A DNA stretch of 64,000 nt from Brevibacillus brevis. Its GTDB lineage: Bacteria; Bacillota; Bacilli; Brevibacillales; Brevibacillaceae. The notes under the pieces were generated by a model, which saw only the letters and a list, made by a program, of their open reading frames with translations, was not told the origin of the DNA and searched no databases. This document shows, in pieces, positions 7,423-15,603 of this stretch. How positions within the stretch are numbered: position 1 is the stretch's first letter; every line of letters begins with the position of its first letter. The stretch spans positions 454,501 through 518,500 of the forward strand of contig NZ_CP134050.1 in NCBI RefSeq assembly GCF_031583145.1. The letters are read 5' to 3'. Position numbers and translations under genes: made by a program.

Positions 7423-8577
7423 ATGCCATTTGCGGTTTATGTTCTGGGCTTGATGATTTTTTCCATGACCACCTCGGAATTCATGGTGGCGGGGATGATG
7501 TCTTCGCTTTCGCAGGAGTTCGGGGTGTCGATCGCAGCCATCGGCTACCTCATTTCCGCATACGCGGCGGGGATGATCGTAGGCGGTCCGCTGTTGACGG
7601 TCGGACTTTTGAGGGTGCCGCGAAAGAAGGCTTTTCTTGCGCTTGCTCTCGTGTTCCTAGCGGGGCAAACCCTCGGCGCGCTCGCCACCAGCTACGAAAT
7701 GATGATGGTCGCCCGGATCGTCACGGGAGTCTCTTCGGCGGCGTCCTTCGGCGTTTCCCTGGCCATCAGCTTTACCCTGGTCCGTCCCGAAGTACTCGGC
7801 AGGGCAGCGTCCATCGTGCTGGGCGGGTTGATGGTCGCTACTGCGATCGGATTGCCGGCAGCCATGGTCTTTGACCAGCACTTCGGATGGCGGGCCAGCT
7901 TTTGGGCGGTGGTTGTGCTGGTTCTATTTGCGGGCGTGTTGGGCCAGATCGCGATTCCTACCTCGCCCAGGCCGGAATCTGCGAGCTTTCGGGAAGAGCT
8001 GGCCGCTTTCCGCAACGGCAAACTATGGGCAGCATATGCGACGAGCATGCTGGTCATCGGAGCCACATTCGCAGGCTTCAGTTACTTTTCGCCGATCCTC
8101 TCCGAGCTTTCCGGATTCGGGGCATCGATGATTCCTCTGCTCCTGGGGATATACGGAGTCGCTACGGTGATTGGGAATATCGTCACCGGCAGATTCGCCG
8201 ACCGGTACGTGATGTCGATCCTCACGATCGGGCTGGTGACGCTGACCGTCGCACTGGCTGCCTTCGGGCTGTTTGTCCATAGCCGGGCCGTCGCCATGGT
8301 CGCCGTGATTGCAGTCGGCCTGGCCGGAGTCACGATGAATCCCGCGATGACGACGCGCATCACGAGAGTCGCGGGTACCGGCCCCCTGGTGACGACGGTG
8401 CACGGCTCCGTCATCAGTCTGGGCGTGGTCGCCGGGTCCTCGCTGGGCGGGCTTGCGATCGATACCGGGCTCGGGCTGGCTTCCCCGCTGTGGGTAGGGG
8501 CATTGCTAGCCGTGCTTGGACTCTTGTCGCTGCTGCCGGTTTTGCCAGGAAAAAGCAAAAGGGCGGGGAGAGGTTGA
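7423..8577 (+). CDS. MFS transporter, drug:H+ antiporter (DHA1) type
   Basis: A 384-residue permease with 12 predicted helices. The N-terminus has TTSEFMVAGMMSSLSQEF, typical of the AraJ/Cmr/YdhP-like sugar-efflux and drug-efflux branch, and residues 60-70 carry the loop RVPRKKAFL in place of the usual GRRP motif. I start at ATG 7423 with GGAGAGAGG upstream; an in-frame start at 7318 would run through the operator. It belongs with the TetR gene and is probably its main target. The substrate is not readable. Confidence 0.85.
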   Translation: MPFAVYVLGLMIFSMTTSEFMVAGMMSSLSQEFGVSIAAIGYLISAYAAGMIVGGPLLTVGLLRVPRKKAFLALALVFLAGQTLGALATSYEMMMVARIVTGVSSAASFGVSLAISFTLVRPEVLGRAASIVLGGLMVATAIGLPAAMVFDQHFGWRASFWAVVVLVLFAGVLGQIAIPTSPRPESASFREELAAFRNGKLWAAYATSMLVIGATFAGFSYFSPILSELSGFGASMIPLLLGIYGVATVIGNIVTGRFADRYVMSILTIGLVTLTVALAAFGLFVHSRAVAMVAVIAVGLAGVTMNPAMTTRITRVAGTGPLVTTVHGSVISLGVVAGSSLGGLAIDTGLGLASPLWVGALLAVLGLLSLLPVLPGKSKRAGRG

Positions 8578-8583
8578 CTCTTC

Positions 8584-9996
8584 CTACCCTTTAGGTGCCG
8601 TTTCCATTGCTTTGGCGACAGGCAATTCGACCGTGATCGTCGTCCCCTGTCCGAGGAGGCTGTTTACAAACAGGCGGCCGCCGTGCAGCTCGACGATTTC
8701 CTTGCAAATCGCCAGCCCCAGCCCGCTGCCGGACAGCTTGGACCGCCCCTTGTAAAACTTGCCGGTGATGTGCGGCAGGTCATCGGCATCAATGCCTTCT
8801 CCCGTATCGGCGACGGAGACGATCAGCCTGCCTCCCGACTCGGCGGCCGTCACATGGACTGTGCCCCCGCGCGGCGTGAATTTGAAGGCGTTGTCCAGCA
8901 GATTGACGAATACCTGCTTGAGCCGGTTGAAGTCGCCCATAATCGCCAAGGGAGAGGAGGGGATCTCCAGGTGGAGGGCAACTTCCTTGTCCTGGGAACG
9001 AATGGCGAACTGAAGGTGCAAGTCGTCCAGCACCTCCCGCAAATCCATCCGTTCAAGCGACAGCTTCATTTCCCCGGATTGAAACTTGGAAAAGTCGAGC
9101 AGCTCCTCGACCAGGCCGATCAGCCGGTCCGTTTCCTTGGCGATCACCTCCAGTCCGAGCATCGTTTCTTCTGGCTCGTCCAGTCCGCCTGAGATGAGCG
9201 TTTCGCCCCAGCCCTTGATCGAGGTCAAGGGCGTGCGCAGCTCGTGGGAAACGGAGGAGATGAAGTCGTTTTTCAGCTTCTCGTTTTTCCCGATTTCCGC
9301 GGCCATGTAGTTGAACGTCTCGGCGAGTGTTCCCACCTCATCGTCGTACCGCTTGACGGCCCGCGTGGAATAGTTCCCCATCGCCATTTGGGTCGCGGCT
9401 TTGGTCAGGTCCTCGATGGGATCGACGATGCGCTTCGCCATGATGAGGCTGAGGACGAAAGCAAGGAACACGACGGCTGCCCCTACGCCGGCCCCGTACA
9501 GAGCGATCCGGTTGACTGCGTGGTAGAACGGCTCGGCGGAAATGGTGTAGCGCAGCACCCCCGCGTATTCGCCATCGAAGGTAAGCGGGTTGGACACTGC
9601 AATGACGCGCTCGCGGGTTTGCGGACTCTTGCCGACGTGGATGCCCGTCATTCCCTTCAGAGCGTCCGCCACATCAGGAGTATCGATCACTTCATTGGTC
9701 TGGAAGCCGTAGGAGTTCAGAATGACCCTGCCGTCCACATCCAGGACCTCGATTTTCGCGTACTCGTCATTCGAGACGTTCTCCAGAATGTAGCGCGCCT
9801 TGTCTTTCAGGCGGTAGCCCGTCGCGTATTTGTTGATGAAGTTGGTAAATGTCGTAGTGCGGGTCACCAGCGCTTCGGTCGCCGTACCGAAGTAGTAGGT
9901 GTGCACCGCCCAGTAAAACAACCCTTCCAGCACAAGTACGATCAAGAGCAGGATCAGGCCGAAGTGGACAATCAGCCTGGTCCTAATTCCTTTCAT
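8584..9996 (-). CDS. Sensor histidine kinase, HAMP type
   Basis: A 470-residue membrane kinase. Helix 1 is at residues 7-30, an extracellular sensor region follows (31-160), helix 2 is at 164-187, then HAMP (about 188-240), HisKA with the phospho-acceptor His251 in SSVSHELRTPLTS, and a HATPase_c domain with N-box, DTGEGI and GSGLGLAI. I start at ATG 9996, overlapping the response regulator gene by 14 bases, with AAAGGA upstream. It is the last gene of the operon lipoprotein - regulator - kinase and converges on the MFS gene with only 6 bases between stops. The signal is unknown; the partner lipoprotein may take part in sensing. Confidence 0.92.
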   Translation of the reverse strand: MKGIRTRLIVHFGLILLLIVLVLEGLFYWAVHTYYFGTATEALVTRTTTFTNFINKYATGYRLKDKARYILENVSNDEYAKIEVLDVDGRVILNSYGFQTNEVIDTPDVADALKGMTGIHVGKSPQTRERVIAVSNPLTFDGEYAGVLRYTISAEPFYHAVNRIALYGAGVGAAVVFLAFVLSLIMAKRIVDPIEDLTKAATQMAMGNYSTRAVKRYDDEVGTLAETFNYMAAEIGKNEKLKNDFISSVSHELRTPLTSIKGWGETLISGGLDEPEETMLGLEVIAKETDRLIGLVEELLDFSKFQSGEMKLSLERMDLREVLDDLHLQFAIRSQDKEVALHLEIPSSPLAIMGDFNRLKQVFVNLLDNAFKFTPRGGTVHVTAAESGGRLIVSVADTGEGIDADDLPHITGKFYKGRSKLSGSGLGLAICKEIVELHGGRLFVNSLLGQGTTITVELPVAKAMETAPKG

Positions 9997-10696
9997 CAGA
10001 AACGTCCTTTCGCCATAGGTAGCCGTACCCCCATACTGTCTCCAGGAAGGCGGGATGGGCAGGGTCCTGCTCGATTTTTTGCCGGATGCGGCGAATATTG
10101 ACATCCACGATCTTGAGGTCGCCGACGAAGAACTGCCCCCAGACCGCCGTCAGAATCTCGTCCCGGCTGATCGCCTTGTTCGCGTTTTCCGCCAGCAGCT
10201 TGATGATGGCGAATTCTTTGGGGGTGAGGACAATCTCCTGATCCTGTTTTATCAGCTTCCGTTCGTCCAGCAAGAGCGTGAACGGATGGATGTCGATTTC
10301 ATTTCGCTCGGCTTCGGTCGTCGCGGGCAAAAACATCCTGCGGTGCAAAGCTTTGACGCGAGCCAGCAGCTCGGCCGGGCTGAACGGTTTGCCGACGTAG
10401 TCGTCCGCTCCGAACTCCAGGCCCATCACCTTGTCCAGCTCCTGACTTTTGGCTGTCAGCATGATGATCCCGAGTCGCGGGTACTTTTGCCGCAGCCGGT
10501 TGCATACCTCGAATCCGTCGATGCCTGGCAGCATGACATCCAGAATGGCGATCTCGATGTCCGGCTGTCGATCGGCCAGCTCCAGCGCTTCCTCCCCCGT
10601 CGAAGCTTCCACCACTTCCCAGCCATCCCGTTTCAGGTTGATGCGGACAAAATCCCGGATCGACTTTTCATCTTCCAGCAGCAGTACTTTCATCAT
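9983..10696 (-). CDS. OmpR/PhoB family response regulator
   Basis: A 237-residue regulator with a receiver domain (acidic pair Glu8-Asp9, phospho-acceptor Asp53 in ILDVMLPG, Lys in the GKPFSP loop) and a C-terminal winged helix of the OmpR type ending in the conserved VWGYGYLW. It overlaps its kinase gene and lies 33 bases behind the lipoprotein gene. Paired direct repeats in the promoter region at 12142-12172 are a likely binding site. Confidence 0.95.
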   Translation of the reverse strand: MMKVLLLEDEKSIRDFVRINLKRDGWEVVEASTGEEALELADRQPDIEIAILDVMLPGIDGFEVCNRLRQKYPRLGIIMLTAKSQELDKVMGLEFGADDYVGKPFSPAELLARVKALHRRMFLPATTEAERNEIDIHPFTLLLDERKLIKQDQEIVLTPKEFAIIKLLAENANKAISRDEILTAVWGQFFVGDLKIVDVNIRRIRQKIEQDPAHPAFLETVWGYGYLWRKDVSDERN

Positions 10697-10729
10697 GACT
10701 TCTCCTTTCCTGTACGCGGTGTAGAGGGA

Positions 10730-12094
10730 TCAAAGCGGCGTTCGCAGCGGGTGATAGAGCTGGCGGATCTCGTCTTGCGTCAGGAGCATCGCCTTGTATT
10801 CCTGCCGGGCGGATGAGTCCAGATCGGGCGAGCCCTGCGGCTGAATCGCCACGTGCACCTGTTTTCCCGCTTCCTTCAGCAATACATAGGGGATGCGCTT
10901 TTGCTTGAGATTCTCCTCCAGCTGGCTCCAGGACTTTTGCGGGACGGTCTGCAAGGTGAGCAGTTCCGCTTTTTGCCGGGTAGCCTCGTCGAAATAAAGC
11001 AGGTGGATTTTCGGAGAATCCGGTTCCGGGCCGATTTCCACGGTATACTTCCCCTCCCACTTTTTCGGGATGCGAAAGTCGATGCCGTTGCCGTGGTTCT
11101 GATAATGATCCTCTACATGCGTCAGGCCGCTTTTCCCGTCCCAGCGAAAGTAGGAGGAAATCCAGGGGATGGCGACCATAGGCAAATCCTCTGTGCCCGG
11201 AGGCTGGGTGCTGACGCCGATCTCGATGATGCCGTCTCCGTTGATGTCTTCGCTGTAAAGCGGATAGGGCTTGAACGTCACGTCCATGTCACCGTTCACC
11301 TTTGCCAGCGGATTTCGCAATTGCCCGTTGTCCCACAGGAGCAGGTCGGTGGCAGCGGAATGGGCGCCCAGCCCGGCTTCGATGAACAGGCCGTTTTGGC
11401 TTGCGGACGCTTTGCCGATAATCGCTTGCTCATAGCCGTTGACGGAACCGTCCAGATCCGACTGGGTCAGCAGGGCGAGCTTGTCGCCGGACTTGCCGTA
11501 AACCTGTGCCTTGGATGTCAGGTTGGCGTGATCGTGCACGACCAGGGCCAGATCGGGAAGATTGTCTCCCGTCAGATCACCGACGGCCAAGACCGAGTAG
11601 GTCTCCTTGAACAGCTCATGCAAGTTTCCCTGGGAGACGGAAAAGATGGAAAGCTCTTTGTTCAGATCGTCGCCGCCGCCGAAGCCGATCAGGATCTCCG
11701 GCAGATGGTCGCCGGTCATGTCGACGAACTGAACGTAGTCGAGCTCGCTGCCGATGCCGGTAAAAGAGGCGAGCTTGTTCCAGCTGCCTTGCTTTTTGGA
11801 AAGAATGAGGACCCCGATCTCGTAATCGGTTTTTTCGGACTTGTAAAAAGCAGTGACCTCCGGGGAGCCGTCCCCGTCCAAATCCTGCAGCGATACCGCG
11901 CTTGATTCCAGAGGATGCAAGGGGACGGTGAGCTGCGAGCCCGGCGGCAAAAACTGCATGACCGCCTGGTTGATGGACTGTTGGTCGCTATCTGCGGAAG
12001 GAGCGCGCATGAGTTCGTTCGGCGTGTCGGTGAGGCCGCAGCCGCTGACCAGCCACGCGCAAAGTACGGCTGAATAAGCCCAAGCCTTTTTCAT
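10730..12094 (-). CDS. Lipoprotein with FG-GAP/VCBS-like repeats
   Basis: A 454-residue exported lipoprotein. The signal ends in the lipobox LVSGC with Cys19 as acylation site. The body carries calcium-loop-like repeats DLDGDGSPEV, DMTGDHLPEI, DLTGDNLPDL and DINGDGIIEI, spaced through the protein as in FG-GAP/VCBS beta-propellers. It is the first gene of an operon with a response regulator and histidine kinase, so it may feed an envelope signal to that kinase or be its main output. The divergent gene at 12307 encodes a related secreted protein. Confidence 0.85.
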   Translation of the reverse strand: MKKAWAYSAVLCAWLVSGCGLTDTPNELMRAPSADSDQQSINQAVMQFLPPGSQLTVPLHPLESSAVSLQDLDGDGSPEVTAFYKSEKTDYEIGVLILSKKQGSWNKLASFTGIGSELDYVQFVDMTGDHLPEILIGFGGGDDLNKELSIFSVSQGNLHELFKETYSVLAVGDLTGDNLPDLALVVHDHANLTSKAQVYGKSGDKLALLTQSDLDGSVNGYEQAIIGKASASQNGLFIEAGLGAHSAATDLLLWDNGQLRNPLAKVNGDMDVTFKPYPLYSEDINGDGIIEIGVSTQPPGTEDLPMVAIPWISSYFRWDGKSGLTHVEDHYQNHGNGIDFRIPKKWEGKYTVEIGPEPDSPKIHLLYFDEATRQKAELLTLQTVPQKSWSQLEENLKQKRIPYVLLKEAGKQVHVAIQPQGSPDLDSSARQEYKAMLLTQDEIRQLYHPLRTPL

Positions 12095-12129
12095 GGAGAG
12101 AATTCCTTTCTTCTGTGTCGATTGACTCT

Positions 12130-12172
12130 ATTGTAGCCTGACAAACCGGTAAAGTTGTTGCAAACCGGTAAA
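12130..12172 (-). promoter_or_regulatory. Promoter of the lipoprotein-RR-HK operon with paired regulator boxes
   Basis: Read on the minus strand, TTTACCGGTTTG occurs twice (12142-12153 and 12161-12172), 19 bases start to start, and the nearer copy ends 6 bases before a -10 box TACAAT (12130-12135). No good -35 box is present. That is the layout expected for activation by an OmpR-type regulator, presumably the one encoded in this operon. Confidence 0.6.
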
Positions 12173-12306
12173 AAAAGTCGCGGGGAAAGGGAAATATTGC
12201 TTGCAACATTTGTCCCGGTTTTCCCGTTTAGTAAATGAAAGGGAAGAGGATACACGCCTGACATTCAATGGAAAAAGCCGAGAGTGGCGTAAAGGAGGCC
12301 GATATC

Positions 12307-13257
12307 ATGAAAGCATGGCATAAAACCTTGGCTGCTGTCGCATGCAGCGGCGCGATTCTTCTGGGCTCCGGCCTGGGGACCGTTCCGGTTCAAGCGAAAG
12401 CAATCAATCCGCAAGCACCAGCTTCCGTTGTCCTGCTGCAACCGACGCAAAACATTCCGTTTACGATTCAATTTGTTGAGGGTTTCAAAGTAAAGGTGAC
12501 CAACGGCCTGTCAAAAGCCGTCCAAACGTTTGACGTATCCGCCAATAAAGCGACCTATGTAAGGCAAGGGGTCTATCAGCCAAACGGCAAGCTTTTGAAA
12601 AACATGAACGGTTTTTCGCAAAAGCTGGCGGAGCTGGTGCCGTATTACGATGCAAACGGCAATCTGCGCTGGAAGGGACAGCAGAAGCTGTGGGGCGTAA
12701 ACGGCGACGACCATATTGCCGTCGCGACCAGCGTATGGAACATCGTGGGTCAAAAACCGCAGCTCCTCGGCGTGACGGTGGAAAAAGGCGACTGGGATAA
12801 TCTGCCGTCTCCCGAGGTGGAGATCAACAGCGGATTTTCCATGGGGAAAGACATCACCTACGTACTGGATACGAAGTACGCGGATGTGACCGGGGACGGC
12901 GTACTGGACCACATTCTGCTGGTCGGGGATAAAATGGGCGGCTACATGAACCTGCAAGCCCAAAATCTGTGCATCGTCGTACGCGAAGGCAAGGCGAACC
13001 AGCAGACCTATATTCCCGTCGGGCAAAAGGACAGCGGGTACATGCCCAAGCTGGCGATCACGAACGGGAATCCGGACGGGGTGAAAGACATCCTCGTGAC
13101 GATGCCGAACCCATCCGGCAATACGTACAGCCTGGTCACCTGGAAGGACAATCGTCCCGCTCCGATCGTGGACCAGGCGAAATTGAACGACCGCAGCATC
13201 TATCAGCCGATCATCGGCCCATACGGTGAGGCTGTCGCGTTGAAAAAACGGAAGTAG
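12307..13257 (+). CDS. Secreted protein with VCBS-like repeat
   Basis: A 316-residue exported protein with a Sec signal peptide (residues 1-32, ending VQA-KA) and no lipobox cysteine at the cleavage point. The middle holds one clear repeat of the FG-GAP/VCBS kind (DVTGDGVLDHILLVGD) followed by DGVKDILVTMPNPSG, similar in style to the divergent lipoprotein. I start at ATG 12307 with AAAGGAGG upstream. It may be co-regulated with the two-component operon across the shared intergenic region. Confidence 0.75.
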   Translation: MKAWHKTLAAVACSGAILLGSGLGTVPVQAKAINPQAPASVVLLQPTQNIPFTIQFVEGFKVKVTNGLSKAVQTFDVSANKATYVRQGVYQPNGKLLKNMNGFSQKLAELVPYYDANGNLRWKGQQKLWGVNGDDHIAVATSVWNIVGQKPQLLGVTVEKGDWDNLPSPEVEINSGFSMGKDITYVLDTKYADVTGDGVLDHILLVGDKMGGYMNLQAQNLCIVVREGKANQQTYIPVGQKDSGYMPKLAITNGNPDGVKDILVTMPNPSGNTYSLVTWKDNRPAPIVDQAKLNDRSIYQPIIGPYGEAVALKKRK

Positions 13258-13276
13258 AGGCACTGGCCGAAGAAGG

Positions 13277-13314
13277 AAAGCTCCCTGCCCCGACGTGGAA
13301 TGGGGAGCTTTTTC
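13277..13314 (+). terminator. Intrinsic terminator
   Basis: AAAGCTCCC pairs with GGGGAGCTT and is followed by T residues; it ends the secreted-protein transcript. Confidence 0.7.
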
Positions 13315-13329
13315 TCGGGATCCAACAGT

Positions 13330-13909
13330 TGAAATGTCTCATCGCCTCCCTGGCACCCAATTTTGAGGTGCTGCTTGTCGCCCGGGTGATCCAGGCGGTC
13401 GGAACAGGTCTGCTCCTGCCCTTGATGTTCAATACGATCCTTCTGATCTTCCCGGCCGAATGTATTTGCAAGGAGGGCTTCTTCTCTCCACATTCACGGC
13501 AGGGCTGGTCATGCTTCCGGGAGGCGTGGTGAACGGGATCATGTCGCCAATCTCGGGCCGCCTGTTTGACAAATACGGACCGAAGCGGATGGTATTGCCG
13601 GGACTGTTGCGCCCTGGTTCTACTCGAACGTGACGACAGCCTCTTCGCTCGCCCTGATATCGCACTCCACTGTGTGCTGATGATCGGAATCTCCATGGTC
13701 ATGATGTCCGCTCAGACGAACGGACTGAACCAGCTTCCCCGCGAGCATGCTGGCAAGAGGACAGGCGCGCAGCAAGGCTTTACGTTCGTCCTGCTCGCGG
13801 CTGTGGTCGGGATTGTTGCGGCGTTTTTCTTCAAACGGGTGAAAATACAAAGGCAACCGGACCGATCTGCAAGGGACGAAGGCGATTCTCGGGTCTTTGC
13901 GGAATCGTA
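13330..13909 (+). pseudogene. Decayed DHA2-family MFS exporter
   Basis: Pieces of a 14-helix multidrug permease appear in different frames: SLAPNFEVLLVARVIQAVGT then GLLLPLMFNTILLIFPAE in frame 3, a TFTAGLVMLPGGVVNGIMSP-like piece in frame 2 with SGRLFDKYGPKRMV, and IGISMVMMSAQTNGLNQLPR further on. Between them large parts of the normal protein are missing, and there are frameshifts and stops. There is no start codon or ribosome binding site. The mobile-element cause, if any, is no longer visible. Confidence 0.8.
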
Positions 13910-14053
13910 AGGGAATGCATAATGGCATGGTCTGTCACGGGCCGCGCCTTTCGTGGAAAAGAAAAAAGAACGAGACAGCAAGCTGACGTCAGGAAGCTCA
14001 CCATACTGACGCCAGCTTTTTTGTATTGGATCAGCGAAGCAGTTTTGGTTCGT

Positions 14054-14074
14054 TAAATCGTAATTATTACGTTT
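14054..14074 (+). promoter_or_regulatory. Zur box 1 (upstream)
   Basis: TAAATCGTAATTATTACG is close to the Bacillus Zur consensus palindrome AAATCGTAATnATTACGATTT, with a degenerate right end. It lies just in front of the -35 box of the zinc operon. Confidence 0.8.
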
Positions 14075-14078
14075 TATC

Positions 14079-14135
14079 TTGACAAGAGCACCCAGTGCGT
14101 GTACGATGAATTTCAAATCGTAATCATTACGATTA
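14079..14135 (+). promoter_or_regulatory. Promoter and Zur box 2 of the zinc-starvation operon
   Basis: TTGACA (14079-14084) and TACGAT (14102-14107) are 17 bases apart. A second, near-perfect Zur palindrome, AAATCGTAATCATTACGATT, covers 14115-14134, just after the start site. Zinc-loaded Zur bound at both boxes would block transcription, so the operon should be on only when zinc is scarce. Confidence 0.88.
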
Positions 14136-14159
14136 AAAGGATTAAAGGAGCGAGTGCGC

Positions 14160-15371
14160 ATGGAAGATAACCGGATCCCTGTAACGGTACTGAGCGGATA
14201 TCTGGGAGCGGGCAAGACGACCTTGCTCAATCACGTGCTGAACAATCGGGTTGGGCTGCGCGTAGCAGTCATCGTGAACGATCTGAGCGAGGTGAACGTC
14301 GACGGTGAGCTCGTCGCTTCGGGCGGCGGCCTGTCGAGAGTGGATGAGAAGGTCGTGGAGATGTCCAATGGCTGCATCTGCTGCACCTTGCGCGAGGATT
14401 TGCTGACGGAGGTAGAGCGGCTGGCTCTGGAAGGGCGCTACGATTACATATTGATCGAATCGACGGGCATCGGCGAGCCGGTGCCGGTCGCGCAGACATT
14501 CACGTACGTGGACGAAGAAAACGGGATCAACCTCTCGTCTCTTTGCCGTCTGGATACGATGGTGACAGTCGTGGATGCGTACCGGTTTTGGCACGACTTT
14601 TCCTCGGGAGAGAGCCTGCTGGATCGGGAGCAGGCAGTCGGGACCGACGATACCCGTGAAGTGGTTGATCTGCTCATCAGCCAGATCGAGTTTTGCGACG
14701 TGCTGATCTTGAACAAATGCGACATGGTCGAGCCTGACGACTTGCTGCAATTGGAAGGAGTCTTGCGGAAGCTGCAGCCGCATGCCCGGATCATCCGGTC
14801 GGAGAGGGGGCGGGTGGAGCCAACCGAAATCCTGAATACGGGATTGTTTGACTTCGAAAGGGCCAGCCAATCTGCAGGCTGGATTGCCGAGCTGCAAAAA
14901 GAGGAGCATGTTCCCGAGACGGACGAATACGGCATCTCGTCTTTCGTTTACCGGGCCAGACGCCCATTTCACCCGGCGCGGCTCGACGAGTGGCTCAGAC
15001 AGTGGCCGGAGGAAGTCGTTCGGGCGAAAGGCTTCTTTTGGCTGGCGACCCGCAATCAAGTCGCGATGACGCTCAGTCAGGCGGGGCCCTCTATCGAAGT
15101 GGGGACGGCGGGCTTCTGGCTGGCAGCCCTGCCACCGGCGGAGCGTGCAGAGATGCTGGCCGCGGAGCCGGATCTGGAGAACGGGTGGGACCCGGTATAC
15201 GGCGATCGGCTCACCGAGCTGGTGTTTATCGGCATCGACATGCAGCGGGAGCGGATCGAGGAGGAATTGGACTCCTGCCTGCTGACGGACGAAGAGTATG
15301 CCTCCGACTGGTCGCTGCTGCCTGACCCGCTTCCGACGGCAAACACCGTGGTCGAAACCATTTTATCGTGA
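14160..15371 (+). CDS. COG0523 G3E GTPase, zinc metallochaperone type
   Basis: A 403-residue GTPase of the COG0523/CobW group. The P-loop SGYLGAGKT is at residues 12-20 and the metal-binding CxCC motif is Cys72-Ile-Cys74-Cys75 in [15 protein letters not shown] is the guanine-specificity motif, and a CobW C-terminal domain follows. COG0523 proteins under Zur hand zinc to essential enzymes during starvation (B. subtilis ZagA/YciC). I chose ATG 14160, 9 bases behind AAAGGAG, over GTG 14154. The next gene, a zinc-free L33, starts 16 bases later. Confidence 0.92.
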   Translation: MEDNRIPVTVLSGYLGAGKTTLLNHVLNNRVGLRVAVIVNDLSEVNVDGELVASGGGLSRVDEKVVEMSNGCICCTLREDLLTEVERLALEGRYDYILIESTGIGEPVPVAQTFTYVDEENGINLSSLCRLDTMVTVVDAYRFWHDFSSGESLLDREQAVGTDDTREVVDLLISQIEFCDVLILNKCDMVEPDDLLQLEGVLRKLQPHARIIRSERGRVEPTEILNTGLFDFERASQSAGWIAELQKEEHVPETDEYGISSFVYRARRPFHPARLDEWLRQWPEEVVRAKGFFWLATRNQVAMTLSQAGPSIEVGTAGFWLAALPPAERAEMLAAEPDLENGWDPVYGDRLTELVFIGIDMQRERIEEELDSCLLTDEEYASDWSLLPDPLPTANTVVETILS

Positions 15372-15387
15372 CAGGAGGAAGAGGGAA

Positions 15388-15537
15388 ATGAGAGTCAACA
15401 TCACCCTGCAGTGCACCGAGACGGGCGACCGCAACTACATCACCACGAAAAACAAGCGAACCCATCCGGAACGCCTGGAGCTGAAAAAGTATTCGCCGCG
15501 GCTGAAGCGCCACACGCTTCATCGCGAGACGAAGTAA
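15388..15537 (+). CDS. rpmG: Ribosomal protein L33, cysteine-poor (zinc-independent) form
   Basis: A 49-residue L33 protein, [17 protein letters not shown] and so on. Zinc-binding L33 has four cysteines in two CxxC pairs; here only Cys9 remains, while the partner positions are Thr12, Ser36 and Leu39. Such C-minus paralogues replace the zinc form in ribosomes when zinc is short, freeing zinc for other uses. Co-transcription with the COG0523 GTPase behind two Zur boxes supports this role. AGGAGG is well placed ahead of ATG 15388. Confidence 0.93.
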   Translation: MRVNITLQCTETGDRNYITTKNKRTHPERLELKKYSPRLKRHTLHRETK

Positions 15538-15547
15538 GCGAGCAAAA

Positions 15548-15603
15548 GGCAAAGCTCTCGCCCGCGTCGGTAGGTGACGAAGGGGAGAGCTTTGCCGTTT
15601 TTT
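15548..15603 (+). terminator. Intrinsic terminator
   Basis: Stem GGCAAAGCTCTC / GAGAGCTTTGCC with a long loop, then G and seven T. It ends the zinc operon; the T-run overlaps the stop codon of the convergent gntP-like gene. Confidence 0.85.
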
